A stretch of 64,000 bases of DNA from Marinagarivorans algicola (GTDB lineage: Bacteria; Pseudomonadota; Gammaproteobacteria; Pseudomonadales; Cellvibrionaceae): NCBI RefSeq assembly GCF_001292705.1, contig NZ_LGAK01000010.1, positions 62,001 to 126,000 of the forward strand, given 5' to 3'. Numbering within the stretch: position 1 is the stretch's first letter; each line of letters starts with the position of its first letter. The translations under genes and the position numbers were made by a program. Positions 1 through 8,917 of this stretch are shown here, in pieces. The notes below the pieces were generated by a model. The model saw only the letters and a list, made by a program, of their open reading frames with translations. It was not told where the DNA came from and did no database searches.

Positions 1-300
1 GAGCAATGCAGTAACCCTCAGTGGGAGCTGAGTTTTACCAGTATCACTTTAACAGTAGGAGCACAAACTCAAGTTGTCTATATTTTAAACAATATTTTTC
101 TCTCTCGCTGCCCCAAGCACTGCGCTTGCACACCCGCCATTTGCTTTCATGCCATAAAAACCATAAGCAAGGCACCAAATAGCGCATTTTGACGTGTAAC
201 ATGATAATAAAAACAAGCCGCGCTGTTGCTAACTTGACCATAGCTTAGGGTATTTATGACACAACACGCAGATTGAAACTAGACATAACAGGAGCCCAAG
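1..300. other. Intergenic, no supported gene
   Basis: No gene is supported here. A 65-codon frame on the minus strand (44-241) has no recognisable ribosome binding site, is rich in Leu, Trp and Arg, and matches nothing I know. The region probably carries the promoter and leader of the cytochrome gene that starts at 301; an AGGAG-like element lies at about 290-295, just before the GTG. Confidence 0.4.
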
Positions 301-2442
301 GTGACTCAGCAACACATAATCGGCATCACACGAGCCCTTAAAAAAGCGCGGCACAACATCCGACACCGACTTGTTATCGGGTGCTCAATTATCATGACTG
401 CACTACTCGTCTTATGCGCCATTTTATTTAGTGGCAAGATATACCAACACTGGGATAACGACCCTGATCGTGGTGCCATAGCCCTAGCGCAAGGCGCTTA
501 CAACGAAAGCTATAATACCCCGCGGTATTTGGATCAGGGCTGGTCAAACGCCCAAAGCCTATGGTTTTACAATACAACGCAAGGCTCCAACTTAATGCCC
601 TATGATCTGTTTATGGCTTTAGAACAAAGCCATAGCAATGCGCTTTTTCGCAGTAATGCTAATATTGACCGGTATCGCTACCTGCCGCAAAAGCCCACCT
701 TTTTTAACCCCGATGGCTTACCGGTAGGCTTTGTCAAAGACACCTATCAAGGACGAGCTTATATCGGATATACCTGCGCAGCTTGCCACACAGGCCAAAT
801 AAACGTGAAAGGCCAAGCGATACGCATTGATGGTGCCCCCGCCATGGCCAACATGAGGGGGTTTATGCTGTCGTTAGAACAAGCGCTTAACACTACATTA
901 ACGCAAGCGGCAAAGCGGCAACGTTTCATCACTCGCGTGACACAGCGCAAAGGCGACTACAGTAAACCCCAGCACGTCATCGCCGACTTAGAAAAAACCT
1001 ATCAATCGATCATGCTCTACAATAGCATCAACAATACCAATGTTGATTATGGCTATGCTCGGCTTGATGCGTTTGGCCTTATCTACAATCGTGTATTACA
1101 GCATGTGATTAACCTGAAGCAGGTACGCAACTTGTTTTTACGCGCCATAGACGACGATGGCAATCGCCTGCTGACATCAGCGCAAGTCGACTTAGTGCTG
1201 CGTGATATTGACGCCACTATTATCGGGAGTCGTGGGTTTGCAAAGGTTTTTAACCGCCTAAAGTCTTCTGAAACCGGCTACCCAAATCTTACCGCGGCGC
1301 AGCTTCTGCGTATCCGTAATATGATTTTTAATGAACCCGACGCTCCCGTTAGCTACCCCTTTTTGTGGGATATTACTCATTCTGATTACGTCCAATGGAA
1401 CGGGCTTGCCAGCAATGCCGGTGTCGGGCCGCTAGGGCGCAATGCCGGTGAGGTCATCGGAGTATTTGGCACCCTAGACTGGACCGCGCAAGAGCCCTCA
1501 TTGAGTTTATCGGCGAGAATTTCTGGGCAAAGTAAAAAGCAAAAACATGTCACATTCACCTCTTCGATTAATTTGGTCAACTTAGAGCGCATCGAAAATC
1601 ACCTACAAAAACTCAAGTCCCCACTCTGGCCAGAGGCAATATTAGGGCAAATAGACCGTCAAAAAGCTGCTCGCGGTGAGCTTATTTATGAGGAGTATTG
1701 CCAAAGTTGCCATGAAATTGTTGACCGCGATAACTGGGATCGCATTATTATCGCAAAAATGGCAAGCCTAGATGCCGTGGGGACCGACCCCGCAATGGCA
1801 ATAAATAGCGTGAGCTATACGGGTAAATCGGGCAATTTTAAATATACCGTTCAAAACCAGTCCATAGGCGACCTTTACCTTGAAGAAGAAGCCCCTGTTG
1901 CCATGATTCTGACATCGGTGACTCGCGGCGTTGTTGCAACCCCAGATCCCGACAAGTGGTGGGTGCGAAGATGGCTAGATTGGCTTTATCTCATGGCCGC
2001 TTCAGCGTTTAAAAATAATATCCAAGCCACCGTCAAAGCCGGCAGTTACCAACCCGACACAACAGCCCAACCATTTAATTCATTGCTCGCTTACAAAGCA
2101 CGCTCACTCAATGGTATCTGGGCCACCGCGCCCTATTTACACAATGGTTCCGTGCCCACACTCTATGATTTGCTCCTACCTAAAAAGCGACCCAATGACC
2201 CGAGTGATGGAGAGTACCGGCCAGATGCGTTTGAAGTCGGCGCTCGAGAATTTGATACTCAGCGTGTAGGCTTTATTCAGCAAGGGTTTGGCGGCTTTGT
2301 CTTTGATACCCGCAAAAGAGGCAATTGGAACAGCGGGCATGAATATGCCGCAGGCAGGACACCACAACCCAACGGACGGCAGCTTGCCCCCCTCACACAA
2401 CAGCAACGCTGGGAGCTGATCGAATACCTTAAAACACTCTAA
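301..2442 (+). CDS. RoxA-like di-heme cytochrome c oxidoreductase
   Basis: This 713-residue protein begins at a GTG a few bases after an AGGAG-like site. A single hydrophobic segment (about residues 24-45) should anchor or export it to the periplasm. Two c-type heme motifs are visible, C159-A-A-C-H163 and C467-Q-S-C-H471. Near the C-terminus, around residue 600, there is a stretch reading LNGIWATAPYLHNGSVPTL, which is typical of the RoxA/MauG-related di-heme family. RoxA and RoxB are secreted dioxygenases that cleave polyisoprene, and length and heme spacing fit that group better than short CcpA-type peroxidases. The substrate here is inferred only; a general periplasmic di-heme oxidoreductase remains possible. 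The gene is monocistronic, with 242 bp to the next gene. Confidence 0.65.
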   Translation: MTQQHIIGITRALKKARHNIRHRLVIGCSIIMTALLVLCAILFSGKIYQHWDNDPDRGAIALAQGAYNESYNTPRYLDQGWSNAQSLWFYNTTQGSNLMPYDLFMALEQSHSNALFRSNANIDRYRYLPQKPTFFNPDGLPVGFVKDTYQGRAYIGYTCAACHTGQINVKGQAIRIDGAPAMANMRGFMLSLEQALNTTLTQAAKRQRFITRVTQRKGDYSKPQHVIADLEKTYQSIMLYNSINNTNVDYGYARLDAFGLIYNRVLQHVINLKQVRNLFLRAIDDDGNRLLTSAQVDLVLRDIDATIIGSRGFAKVFNRLKSSETGYPNLTAAQLLRIRNMIFNEPDAPVSYPFLWDITHSDYVQWNGLASNAGVGPLGRNAGEVIGVFGTLDWTAQEPSLSLSARISGQSKKQKHVTFTSSINLVNLERIENHLQKLKSPLWPEAILGQIDRQKAARGELIYEEYCQSCHEIVDRDNWDRIIIAKMASLDAVGTDPAMAINSVSYTGKSGNFKYTVQNQSIGDLYLEEEAPVAMILTSVTRGVVATPDPDKWWVRRWLDWLYLMAASAFKNNIQATVKAGSYQPDTTAQPFNSLLAYKARSLNGIWATAPYLHNGSVPTLYDLLLPKKRPNDPSDGEYRPDAFEVGAREFDTQRVGFIQQGFGGFVFDTRKRGNWNSGHEYAAGRTPQPNGRQLAPLTQQQRWELIEYLKTL

Positions 2443-2684
2443 ATTTTACAAAAACTCAAGGTCAAAATAACCGGTCATTCCCACAACACGCTACCGTGAA
2501 GCTAGAGCAGTAGCCGCGATAGCGTATCATTCACAACAAATACTCATTATCGATAAATCACCATATCAATGCAGCATAACATCGTAAAAAAGGCTTTTCA
2601 GTTAAGGTTCAGCTCACAACGCTTAAGCTCAGGCTGCTTCAGCACCTCCGACGATTTTTTTCATCATAATGACGCAGGATATCT

Positions 2685-3470
2685 ATGCCTTTACTCTATA
2701 AAGCAGCCTTATTCAAAAAGCGCCTGCAGCCGCTGCGCCTAATCACATTGAGCTTACTAACCTTGATCATAGCCAGTACAAGCTATGCCGAGCCGCTGTT
2801 TACAGCCGAGTATCAGGGTACCTACGGTAGTATGAATATAAAAATGGTGCGCACACTAGAGCAGAACGGTGAGAGTTACACCCTGCAATCTACCGCAACT
2901 AGTTTTATGGCAAAAATTAACGAAGTAAGTCAGTTCAGTCGCCAAAATACGGCCCTCATCGCTGGACAATACCATTACGAGAGGAAGGTTTTTGGCGTTA
3001 AAAAAAATGAGTATCTCGCTTTCGATTGGCCCCAAAAGCAGGTGCATTACACCAAAGGCAAAAAAAACGTCGGCAGCCAAACTCTTAGTCAACACACATT
3101 AGACCCTACACTTTACCAATTACAGCTACAGCAAGACCTCATACTCAACCCTCAGCAACAACGCTTTAGCTACACTTTTGCGCGCCGCAACCAAACAAAA
3201 ACATACCATTTTGAACGCCAAGCTCAAGAGACGATCACCTTTAAGGGTAAGCAGTATTTAGCCGTGGTACTTGCTCGTACACAAAGCGACAGCCTTAAAG
3301 CTACACGTTTATGGTTAATACCCGAGTTAGAGTACGCGCTCGCTAAAATTCAGCACACAGAAGAAGATGGTGATACCTATCAGGTGCTGCTCACTCATTA
3401 CAGCAGCAACGCAACATTCAAGGCTTTTTTAACGCCTCAATCCACTCGAGAGCCACACTCAACGCTTTAG
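2685..3470 (+). CDS. DUF3108 family exported protein
   Basis: This 261-residue protein has a signal peptide (hydrophobic core about residues 18-34, ending SYA). The mature part shows the DUF3108 pattern: an EYxG start, repeated aromatic beta strands such as YHYERKVFG and YLAFDWPQKQVHY, and a C-terminal ARLWL-type strand (TRLWLIPELEYALAKIQ). DUF3108 proteins are predicted all-beta periplasmic proteins of unknown function that are widespread in Gammaproteobacteria, often near purine-biosynthesis genes; here the neighbours are a cytochrome and a tRNA. The ATG at 2685 follows a weak AGGAT site. The family call is by pattern recognition. Confidence 0.7.
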   Translation: MPLLYKAALFKKRLQPLRLITLSLLTLIIASTSYAEPLFTAEYQGTYGSMNIKMVRTLEQNGESYTLQSTATSFMAKINEVSQFSRQNTALIAGQYHYERKVFGVKKNEYLAFDWPQKQVHYTKGKKNVGSQTLSQHTLDPTLYQLQLQQDLILNPQQQRFSYTFARRNQTKTYHFERQAQETITFKGKQYLAVVLARTQSDSLKATRLWLIPELEYALAKIQHTEEDGDTYQVLLTHYSSNATFKAFLTPQSTREPHSTL

Positions 3471-3630
3471 ATGCCAAATTTACGGGCATGTCACCTAATA
3501 TCATTTTAAAACTTTTTGAAATAAAAGCTTGACGCATCAGGGAGTTATCCGTAATATGCGCGCCATCGACAGGGCAAACGCCGAAGCAGACACAGCAGTT
3601 TAAACGCAGTGTCAACCTGAAGAGTAAGAC

Positions 3631-3707
3631 GCGCTCGTAGCTCAGCTGGATAGAGTACCTGGCTACGAACCAGGCGGTCGGAGGTTCGAATCCTCCCGAG
3701 CGCGCCA
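3631..3707 (+). tRNA. tRNA-Arg (anticodon ACG)
   Basis: This 77-nt cloverleaf has a 7-bp acceptor stem, GCGCTCG pairing with CGAGCGC at 3697-3703, followed by a G discriminator and an encoded CCA. The anticodon stem is CCTGG/CCAGG around the loop CTACGAA, giving anticodon ACG, which is deaminated to ICG and reads CGU/CGC/CGA arginine codons. The T arm contains GGTTCGAATCC. Confidence 0.97.
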
Positions 3708-3721
3708 TTATTTATAGTGTT

Positions 3722-3768
3722 ACGGGGTTAGTAAATACTCACATAAGTATTTTTTTCACTAACCCCGT
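3722..3768 (+). terminator. Nested hairpin after tRNA-Arg, possible terminator
   Basis: An outer 11-bp perfect inverted repeat, ACGGGGTTAGT and ACTAACCCCGT, encloses an inner stem AAATACT/AGTATTT that is followed directly by a run of T. The inner hairpin plus the T-run could terminate the tRNA transcript. The outer arms have no T-run after them, so their role is unclear. Confidence 0.5.
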
Positions 3769-4404
3769 CACTAAAAATAACTGAATTACCCCCTTCATTG
3801 AAAAAATTAAACTCCTCTAAATATTTAAATCTGAACGAAAATATTAAGCTAATCTGCTCGCAATAGAATTATTTTAACTTCATCTGATAAAGCTATTTTA
3901 TTATCTAGCCGATTACATTGATTTAGTCCATTATGCCGGCAGCTCTTGAGCATCTTGCTCGCGCTGCATTAGTGAATACCTCACGTAAGCCTTATCCGTC
4001 AAACACAGACAAAGGCCCACGCGCGCCGCCTAATATCCAACCACCATAAATTTTTCCCGCATCACCCACCATCACCCCTGCCCAACCCAATAAACCAAAG
4101 TTATTAGCTTGGGGTTATTTATGCCTCTATTACATTAATGCGCTATTAGCGATTGTTTTGGCGTGGAGATACGATAGTCGATAAAACTTAGTGTCATTTT
4201 ATTTTTGACATGCCTCCCATTGAGACTGAAGGTCATGCTGTGCCAATAACCATCAAGATAAACTAAAACCACCTAATAGAGTGTCCGGCTTGAGTTGACC
4301 AGAACAATTTGAAGTTAGCTTAGCGAAAGTGCGATGAGCTGATAAGATGGGGGTTGTGGATCGCTTACACTAAGGCAATAACGACTAACCCATCCATCAC
4401 ACAC
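3769..4404. other. Gene-poor stretch after tRNA-Arg
   Basis: About 640 bp without a plausible reading frame, AT-rich in its first half. No duplicated tRNA end (att site) was found. The segment near 4281-4310 reads like an insertion-sequence end (TGTCCGGCTTGAGTTGACC), but no partner inverted end or transposase was seen. Confidence 0.35.
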
Positions 4405-4435
4405 AAAAAGCCCGACGCACTAAGTCGAGCTTTTT
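4405..4435 (-). terminator. Rho-independent terminator of the PMT/PA14 operon
   Basis: The arms AAAAAGCCCGAC and GTCGAGCTTTTT pair over 12 positions with one mismatch around a 7-nt loop. Read on the minus strand, the stem ends in a T-run, 30 bp past the stop codon of the PA14-like gene. Confidence 0.8.
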
Positions 4436-4464
4436 AAACAGGCCATGCTAACGCCAAGCGCTGA

Positions 4465-5061
4465 CTAGAACTTTAAGTAGCGGCTATTTTCACCAACCCA
4501 GCGCTTTTTACGGTCACCCTTAAATTGATAAGCGAGCGTCATACCCGCATGCCCGCCACCCTGAAAGTACATCATTTTGAAACTGTGAGCGCCCTTACTC
4601 AACTCTACGCGGCAACGCTGAGTCGAATACGGGCGATCCCCCTCGTGCGCGCACAGCTGCTTACCGTCAACCTCAAGCGCAAAACCATCATCACTACCCG
4701 GAATAAAGTAATAGGTGCCAGCCTCTTTCACTGTAAAGTCTGATTCCACATCAATAAAATAAGAATCGCTAAAGCCAATCGCACCCAGCTTTGCATGCTT
4801 AAGCTGCGAACCACTTTTAAGCATTAAAGTATCAACCCACACTACTTTACTTTGCGCAATATCGCGCTTCTGAAAGATACTGCTAATTGAAGTTTTATTC
4901 TTATATATATTAAGCTCAAAAACCTTATCCACCATAGCAGGCGTAGACTTATACACTGCCATAGAAGTAAATATCATCATCAGAGCCAAAAAGCCCACTT
5001 CTTTTGGCTTTTGCACCGTGAGCGCCCAAGCACAATGAGCGTACTGTATTAAATTTTTCAT
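4465..5061 (-). CDS. Membrane-anchored PA14-like domain protein
   Basis: This 198-residue protein has one N-terminal hydrophobic segment (about residues 20-40) and an extracytoplasmic beta-rich domain. The stretch GTYYFIPGSDDGFALEVDG, followed by a GAHSFKMMYFQGG strand, matches the core of PA14 domains, which bind carbohydrate in many glycosidases and adhesins. The start lies 4 bp after the stop of the PMT-type glycosyltransferase gene, so the two are almost certainly co-transcribed and translationally coupled. It may be a glycan-binding or accessory partner of that enzyme; this is inference from linkage. Two cysteines in the domain could form a disulfide. Confidence 0.6.
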   Translation of the reverse strand: MKNLIQYAHCAWALTVQKPKEVGFLALMMIFTSMAVYKSTPAMVDKVFELNIYKNKTSISSIFQKRDIAQSKVVWVDTLMLKSGSQLKHAKLGAIGFSDSYFIDVESDFTVKEAGTYYFIPGSDDGFALEVDGKQLCAHEGDRPYSTQRCRVELSKGAHSFKMMYFQGGGHAGMTLAYQFKGDRKKRWVGENSRYLKF

Positions 5062-5065
5062 TATC

Positions 5066-6574
5066 TTATCTCACCACCTCTATATCCCACAGCGAAAACC
5101 AATTACGCAACTCAAACTGAGCCTCGGTAATAGGGATACCAAACGTAAAGGGCGAAAAGTATGCAAACACCGCCACGACCAATACACCAAATACCCCAAG
5201 GTTAATCCACGTTAGGCGCGAGCCACTCGCTAAAGCCTCTTTAAAAACATAGGTAAACACCAAAGCAGCATTGATAATGCCAAATAGCAGCGGCACAAAA
5301 TAATGATATAAATACATCACCCTATCGATTTGAGCAATCGCAATCATATAACTTAAGTACATGCCACAAAAATACAGAATATACATAAATAAACGATCAT
5401 CTTTACTGGGAAGATCAAAAACAAAGCGCCCTATAATCAACGAAATAGACAGCAAAATACCCGCAATCACCGTCAACCAAATAAGTGGGTTACCGACCAA
5501 ATAGGAGTAGCTAACTTTAGTGACGCCATCAATAGTGTTTTTACTCCAGCGGTAATTAATGCCCTTGCCACCAAAAGGCCACTTTGCATAATAACTACCG
5601 TTTTCTGTATCCTTACAAATATCTAAGCGCGGCACACCACTGGCGTACTCACTGCTGTAGCGCATATGATCTTTGAAGCCTATACGAAAGGTTGTAAAAC
5701 TAAAGCCACCATTTTGCTCTAATGACTGTAAATATTCGGGCGAAGCCTTGTACTTTTTAGTAGGCTCAACCTTATCGCCTAAGCCAATATGAATATAAAA
5801 AACAAAACAAAAAACAAACGCTAGCGAGCCAAAAAATGTTACGACTGATAACACCACCCGCTCAAGGCAAGCCATAAACTCCTTGTTGAGCAAAGCTTTA
5901 CCTTTATCCTCTAATAGCAGCATGCCGTAAACCAAGCTCAGCACCAAGCCATTCACCTTTACTGCCGTAACAAGACCTACTGTCGTCCCCAGAATAAGAT
6001 AATGTTTTAAGGTAATAGGAATATTTTGTGTCACGATTCGTACAAAATACCAAAGAGACAACAAGATAAAGAAAAACTGAATGCCCTCAAGCATGGCCGA
6101 GCGTGAATGCAGCACCATTGCGTTATCAAAAATAATAAACAACGAGAATACAAAGGCTACAGGTTGGTACCTAGTGATACGAAAGAGTATTTGGTACAAA
6201 AACCACACCGAAAGCGCCATCATGAGTGCCGAGGGCAATCTAAATGCCCAAAACTCCATCCCCTTAGGCATCTCAGCGCCCTTAAGATAGTCCGTTTTTA
6301 ATAAGGCTGACATATCACGATCTGCATTGGGCTGGAATATAGCCTCACTCAGCCCCATGATCATCTTACCTAGCGGTGGATGCGGCTCCATATACATCAT
6401 GCCATCAACGTGCTTTTGCGCTGATACCACATGGTAGTTTTCATCCCAAAACATAGATTTAGGATATTGCAAGCCCGCCAAAAACATCAATAGCGAGGCC
6501 ACCAGTAAAACACCAGGGGTCAGCCATGCTTTATGGCGCCCTAGCAAAGTAACAAAGGAGTTTGGGTCAGTCAT
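5066..6574 (-). CDS. PMT-family (GT39-like) membrane glycosyltransferase
   Basis: This multi-spanning membrane protein has about ten hydrophobic helices. Near the N-terminus it carries MFWDENYHVVSAQKHVDG and then EPHPPLGKMIMGL, the acidic DE/HPPLGK loop signature of dolichyl-phosphate-mannose protein mannosyltransferases. Bacterial members move a sugar from a polyprenyl phosphate carrier onto exported proteins. I prefer the ATG at 6574 (502 aa, MTDPNSF) over the upstream ATG at 6619, because the intervening residues do not resemble the family's start. The PA14-like gene follows after 4 bp. The upstream minE lies 83 bp away and may share a promoter. The acceptor protein is unknown. Confidence 0.8.
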   Translation of the reverse strand: MTDPNSFVTLLGRHKAWLTPGVLLVASLLMFLAGLQYPKSMFWDENYHVVSAQKHVDGMMYMEPHPPLGKMIMGLSEAIFQPNADRDMSALLKTDYLKGAEMPKGMEFWAFRLPSALMMALSVWFLYQILFRITRYQPVAFVFSLFIIFDNAMVLHSRSAMLEGIQFFFILLSLWYFVRIVTQNIPITLKHYLILGTTVGLVTAVKVNGLVLSLVYGMLLLEDKGKALLNKEFMACLERVVLSVVTFFGSLAFVFCFVFYIHIGLGDKVEPTKKYKASPEYLQSLEQNGGFSFTTFRIGFKDHMRYSSEYASGVPRLDICKDTENGSYYAKWPFGGKGINYRWSKNTIDGVTKVSYSYLVGNPLIWLTVIAGILLSISLIIGRFVFDLPSKDDRLFMYILYFCGMYLSYMIAIAQIDRVMYLYHYFVPLLFGIINAALVFTYVFKEALASGSRLTWINLGVFGVLVVAVFAYFSPFTFGIPITEAQFELRNWFSLWDIEVVR

Positions 6575-6702
6575 TGTGTAATCTAACGCGTCAGATAAAA
6601 GAAAGCGCCACCTTAGCAATGCAAGATGGCGCGCTCAATAGGAAACATGTACCAAAACGTAAAGTTGAGACTTACTTTGAGTACATAAAGTGAGTATTGA
6701 TT

Positions 6703-6951
6703 TTAGTCGGGTAGCATGACATTAAGCTCTAGCACGGCATAATCGCCATTTCGCTCTAGCTGTACTTCAATGCTATCGGTATCAATGTCCACATATTTAC
6801 GGACTACCGCCATAATATCTTTTTGCAAAGCCTCTAAATACTCGGGCTGATCACGCCTAGAGCGCTCATGAGCAACAATAATTTGCAATCGCTCTTTAGC
6901 AATCGAGGCTGCCTGGCTTTTATTGTGCGAAAAATAATCTAAGAAACTCAT
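6703..6951 (-). CDS. minE: Cell division topological specificity factor MinE
   Basis: This 82-residue protein has the usual MinE layout: an N-terminal membrane and MinD contact segment (MSFLDYF), the anti-MinCD helix around AKERLQIIVAHERSRR, and a C-terminal dimerisation domain. MinE stimulates the MinD ATPase and drives pole-to-pole oscillation, so MinCD inhibits FtsZ only away from midcell. Its start overlaps the end of minD by 4 bp, which indicates translational coupling. Length and motifs are standard. Confidence 0.97.
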   Translation of the reverse strand: MSFLDYFSHNKSQAASIAKERLQIIVAHERSRRDQPEYLEALQKDIMAVVRKYVDIDTDSIEVQLERNGDYAVLELNVMLPD

Positions 6952-7763
6952 GCACTTCTCCTAAATAAGCGCTGAAACAACCCCTTATGGTCTGGCGTTA
7001 AAAAGCGATGATCAACTTCTTCCCCGAGCATACGCTTCACCGCATCGCTATATGCTTGACCCGCTCGGCTTTCTTCATCGTGAATCACAGGGACACCTTG
7101 ATTAGACGCTTTAAGTACAGAAGAGCACTCTGGGATCACACCCAGCAGCTTGGTCGCCAAAATTTCTTCGACATCGCCTACCGCAAGCATTTCGCCTTTT
7201 TCCACTCGCTCAGGGTTATAGCGCGTCAATAGCAAATGTTCTTTAACGCGCTCGCCTTGCTCGGCTTTTTTGGACTTGCTTTGCAGTATTCCTAAAATGC
7301 GGTCAGAGTCGCGCACCGAAGACACCTCTGGGTTGGCCACCACAATCGCTTCATCGGCAAAGTACAGCGCCATAAAAGCGCCATGCTCGATACCAGCAGG
7401 CGAATCGCAAATAATATACTCAAAACCATCCGCTGCGAGCTCTTTAAGTACCCGCTCCACACCGTCTTTTGTTAACGCATCTTTATCACGCGTTTGCGAA
7501 GCTGGTAGGATGTATAAATTTTCACAGCGCTTATCTTTGATTAGCGCCTGCCTTAATGTTGCCTCACCGTTAATCACATTGACAAAGTCATATACCACGC
7601 GGCGCTCACAATTCATCACTAAATCTAAATTGCGCAAGCCAATATCAAAATCAATGACCGCCGTTTTATGACCACTCAGTGCCAACCCACTACTAATTGC
7701 TGCGCTAGAAGTCGTTTTACCGACTCCACCCTTGCCCGAAGTCATTACAATTACTTTGGCCAC
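6948..7763 (-). CDS. minD: Septum site-determining ATPase MinD
   Basis: This 271-residue ParA/MinD-family ATPase has the deviant Walker A motif KGGVGKTT at residues 11-18, a switch I/Walker A' region near DFDIGLRNLD, and Walker B in IICDSPAG. The C-terminal GLFQRLFRRSA forms the amphipathic membrane-targeting helix. ATP-bound MinD dimerises on the inner membrane, recruits MinC to block FtsZ polymerisation, and is released by MinE. It sits between minC (56 bp upstream) and minE (4-bp overlap). Confidence 0.98.
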   Translation of the reverse strand: MAKVIVMTSGKGGVGKTTSSAAISSGLALSGHKTAVIDFDIGLRNLDLVMNCERRVVYDFVNVINGEATLRQALIKDKRCENLYILPASQTRDKDALTKDGVERVLKELAADGFEYIICDSPAGIEHGAFMALYFADEAIVVANPEVSSVRDSDRILGILQSKSKKAEQGERVKEHLLLTRYNPERVEKGEMLAVGDVEEILATKLLGVIPECSSVLKASNQGVPVIHDEESRAGQAYSDAVKRMLGEEVDHRFLTPDHKGLFQRLFRRSA

Positions 7764-7819
7764 AACAGATACCCTTTATTATGTTTAATTTTTTATGCTT
7801 GAATTAAGCGTATGTACAA

Positions 7820-8569
7820 TTAAGCTGAAAAACCCGCTATAGGTTCCACTTGAAGCTCATTACCATCAAAAAATATTTGAGTGGCACGCTGCCAGTACGC
7901 ATCACGAAGATTCTCATCAATCATAAAGTGCCCTGCAATAGAAACCAACTCGGCTTGCTGACTCATACAAAAGATACGCGCCGATTCATCGCCTTTCACG
8001 CCAGCTAATGCACGACCCCGCATCGGAGCATAGACATGAATGCAACCCGCAGCCAATAATTCCGCACCTGCCGACACCTGCGCCAACACAATCAAGTCGC
8101 CATCAGAGTAAATTTGCTGGCCAGATCGCACTGGCGTCACAATGGTTTTGGTGGAAATATAAGTATCAATAATACTTTTTGCCTGAGGATCCGAGCGCTT
8201 ACCCGCTAATGACCGCTTACTGAGGTTTTTGACCTTGCCTCCAGGAAAATGCCCCAACTGCAAAACTTTTGTGAATTCGACAATATGCTGACCATCGCCT
8301 TTAACACCTGCTAACCGAAACCCCAAACGCGCACAAATATCAATAACATCCGTCAAAAATGGCACATCGGCAACCACAGACTCAACACTGACGACTACCG
8401 GACTACCGCCAAAGAAGTCAGGTGCCGCAGCAACTTTTTGCGCCAATTCACTCGCAATTTTACTTGCATCATTAGTGCGCAGCTCTAAAAGAGTCATCGG
8501 GAGCAAAGCACCTTTAAGGGTAAAACTTTTCGGCCTCGATACCGCCACCGCACCGCTGTCAAAAGCCAT
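7820..8569 (-). CDS. minC: Septum site-determining protein MinC
   Basis: This 249-residue FtsZ antagonist has the N-terminal MinC_N domain (about 15-115, starting FTLKGALLPMTLLEL) and the C-terminal beta-helix domain that dimerises and binds MinD (about 140-245), with glycine-rich turns such as VRSGQQIYSDGDLIVLAQVSAG. It is first in minCDE and is divergent from the TonB-dependent receptor gene across a 348-bp intergenic region. Confidence 0.96.
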   Translation of the reverse strand: MAFDSGAVAVSRPKSFTLKGALLPMTLLELRTNDASKIASELAQKVAAAPDFFGGSPVVVSVESVVADVPFLTDVIDICARLGFRLAGVKGDGQHIVEFTKVLQLGHFPGGKVKNLSKRSLAGKRSDPQAKSIIDTYISTKTIVTPVRSGQQIYSDGDLIVLAQVSAGAELLAAGCIHVYAPMRGRALAGVKGDESARIFCMSQQAELVSIAGHFMIDENLRDAYWQRATQIFFDGNELQVEPIAGFSA

Positions 8570-8917
8570 ACTTTTGTCCCGTTTTTTTACTTAAAAATAG
8601 CTTATGTTTATAAACCTTTCCGCCTATTTTAACAACCCAAAAGCCCTTCACGGATCAAATAGTCCAAAAAACCATCAGAAAAACGCAATAAATCCTCTCT
8701 CGAAGGAAGCTTGAGCGATGAAAGGGGTTTTTAATTAATTTTATTTACCGTATCCTAACGGGGTCCAAATTAAGAAGTGACGCGCAAACAATGATGTACG
8801 CGCTAGCTCATAACTTATAAAAAATATAGACGAATACATACGCCCTTTATTGGGGCATGCATTTAGTTTACTGGACTTATTCTACTAAGGTTAAGCATAA
8901 ATACTTCAGGGGGAGCT
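8570..8917. promoter_or_regulatory. Divergent promoter region minC / TonB receptor
   Basis: This 348-bp region separates two outward-facing genes and must hold both promoters. It is AT-rich. A small hairpin, GCCC ctttatt GGGGC, lies at about 8843-8860, and AGGGGGAG at about 8909-8916 is the likely ribosome binding site for the receptor. I could not pick confident -35/-10 pairs. Confidence 0.5.

Noticed and set aside
44-241. 65-codon minus-strand frame rich in Leu, Trp and Arg
   Set aside because: No ribosome binding site, odd composition and no recognisable motif; probably chance.
3418-3708. 96-codon minus-strand frame
   Set aside because: It runs through the tRNA-Arg gene and the 3' end of the DUF3108 gene, so it cannot be a real protein gene.
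4281-4310. Possible insertion-sequence end (TGTCCGGCTTGAGTTGACC)
   Set aside because: It looks familiar as an insertion-sequence terminus, but no opposite end, target duplication or transposase remnant was found nearby.
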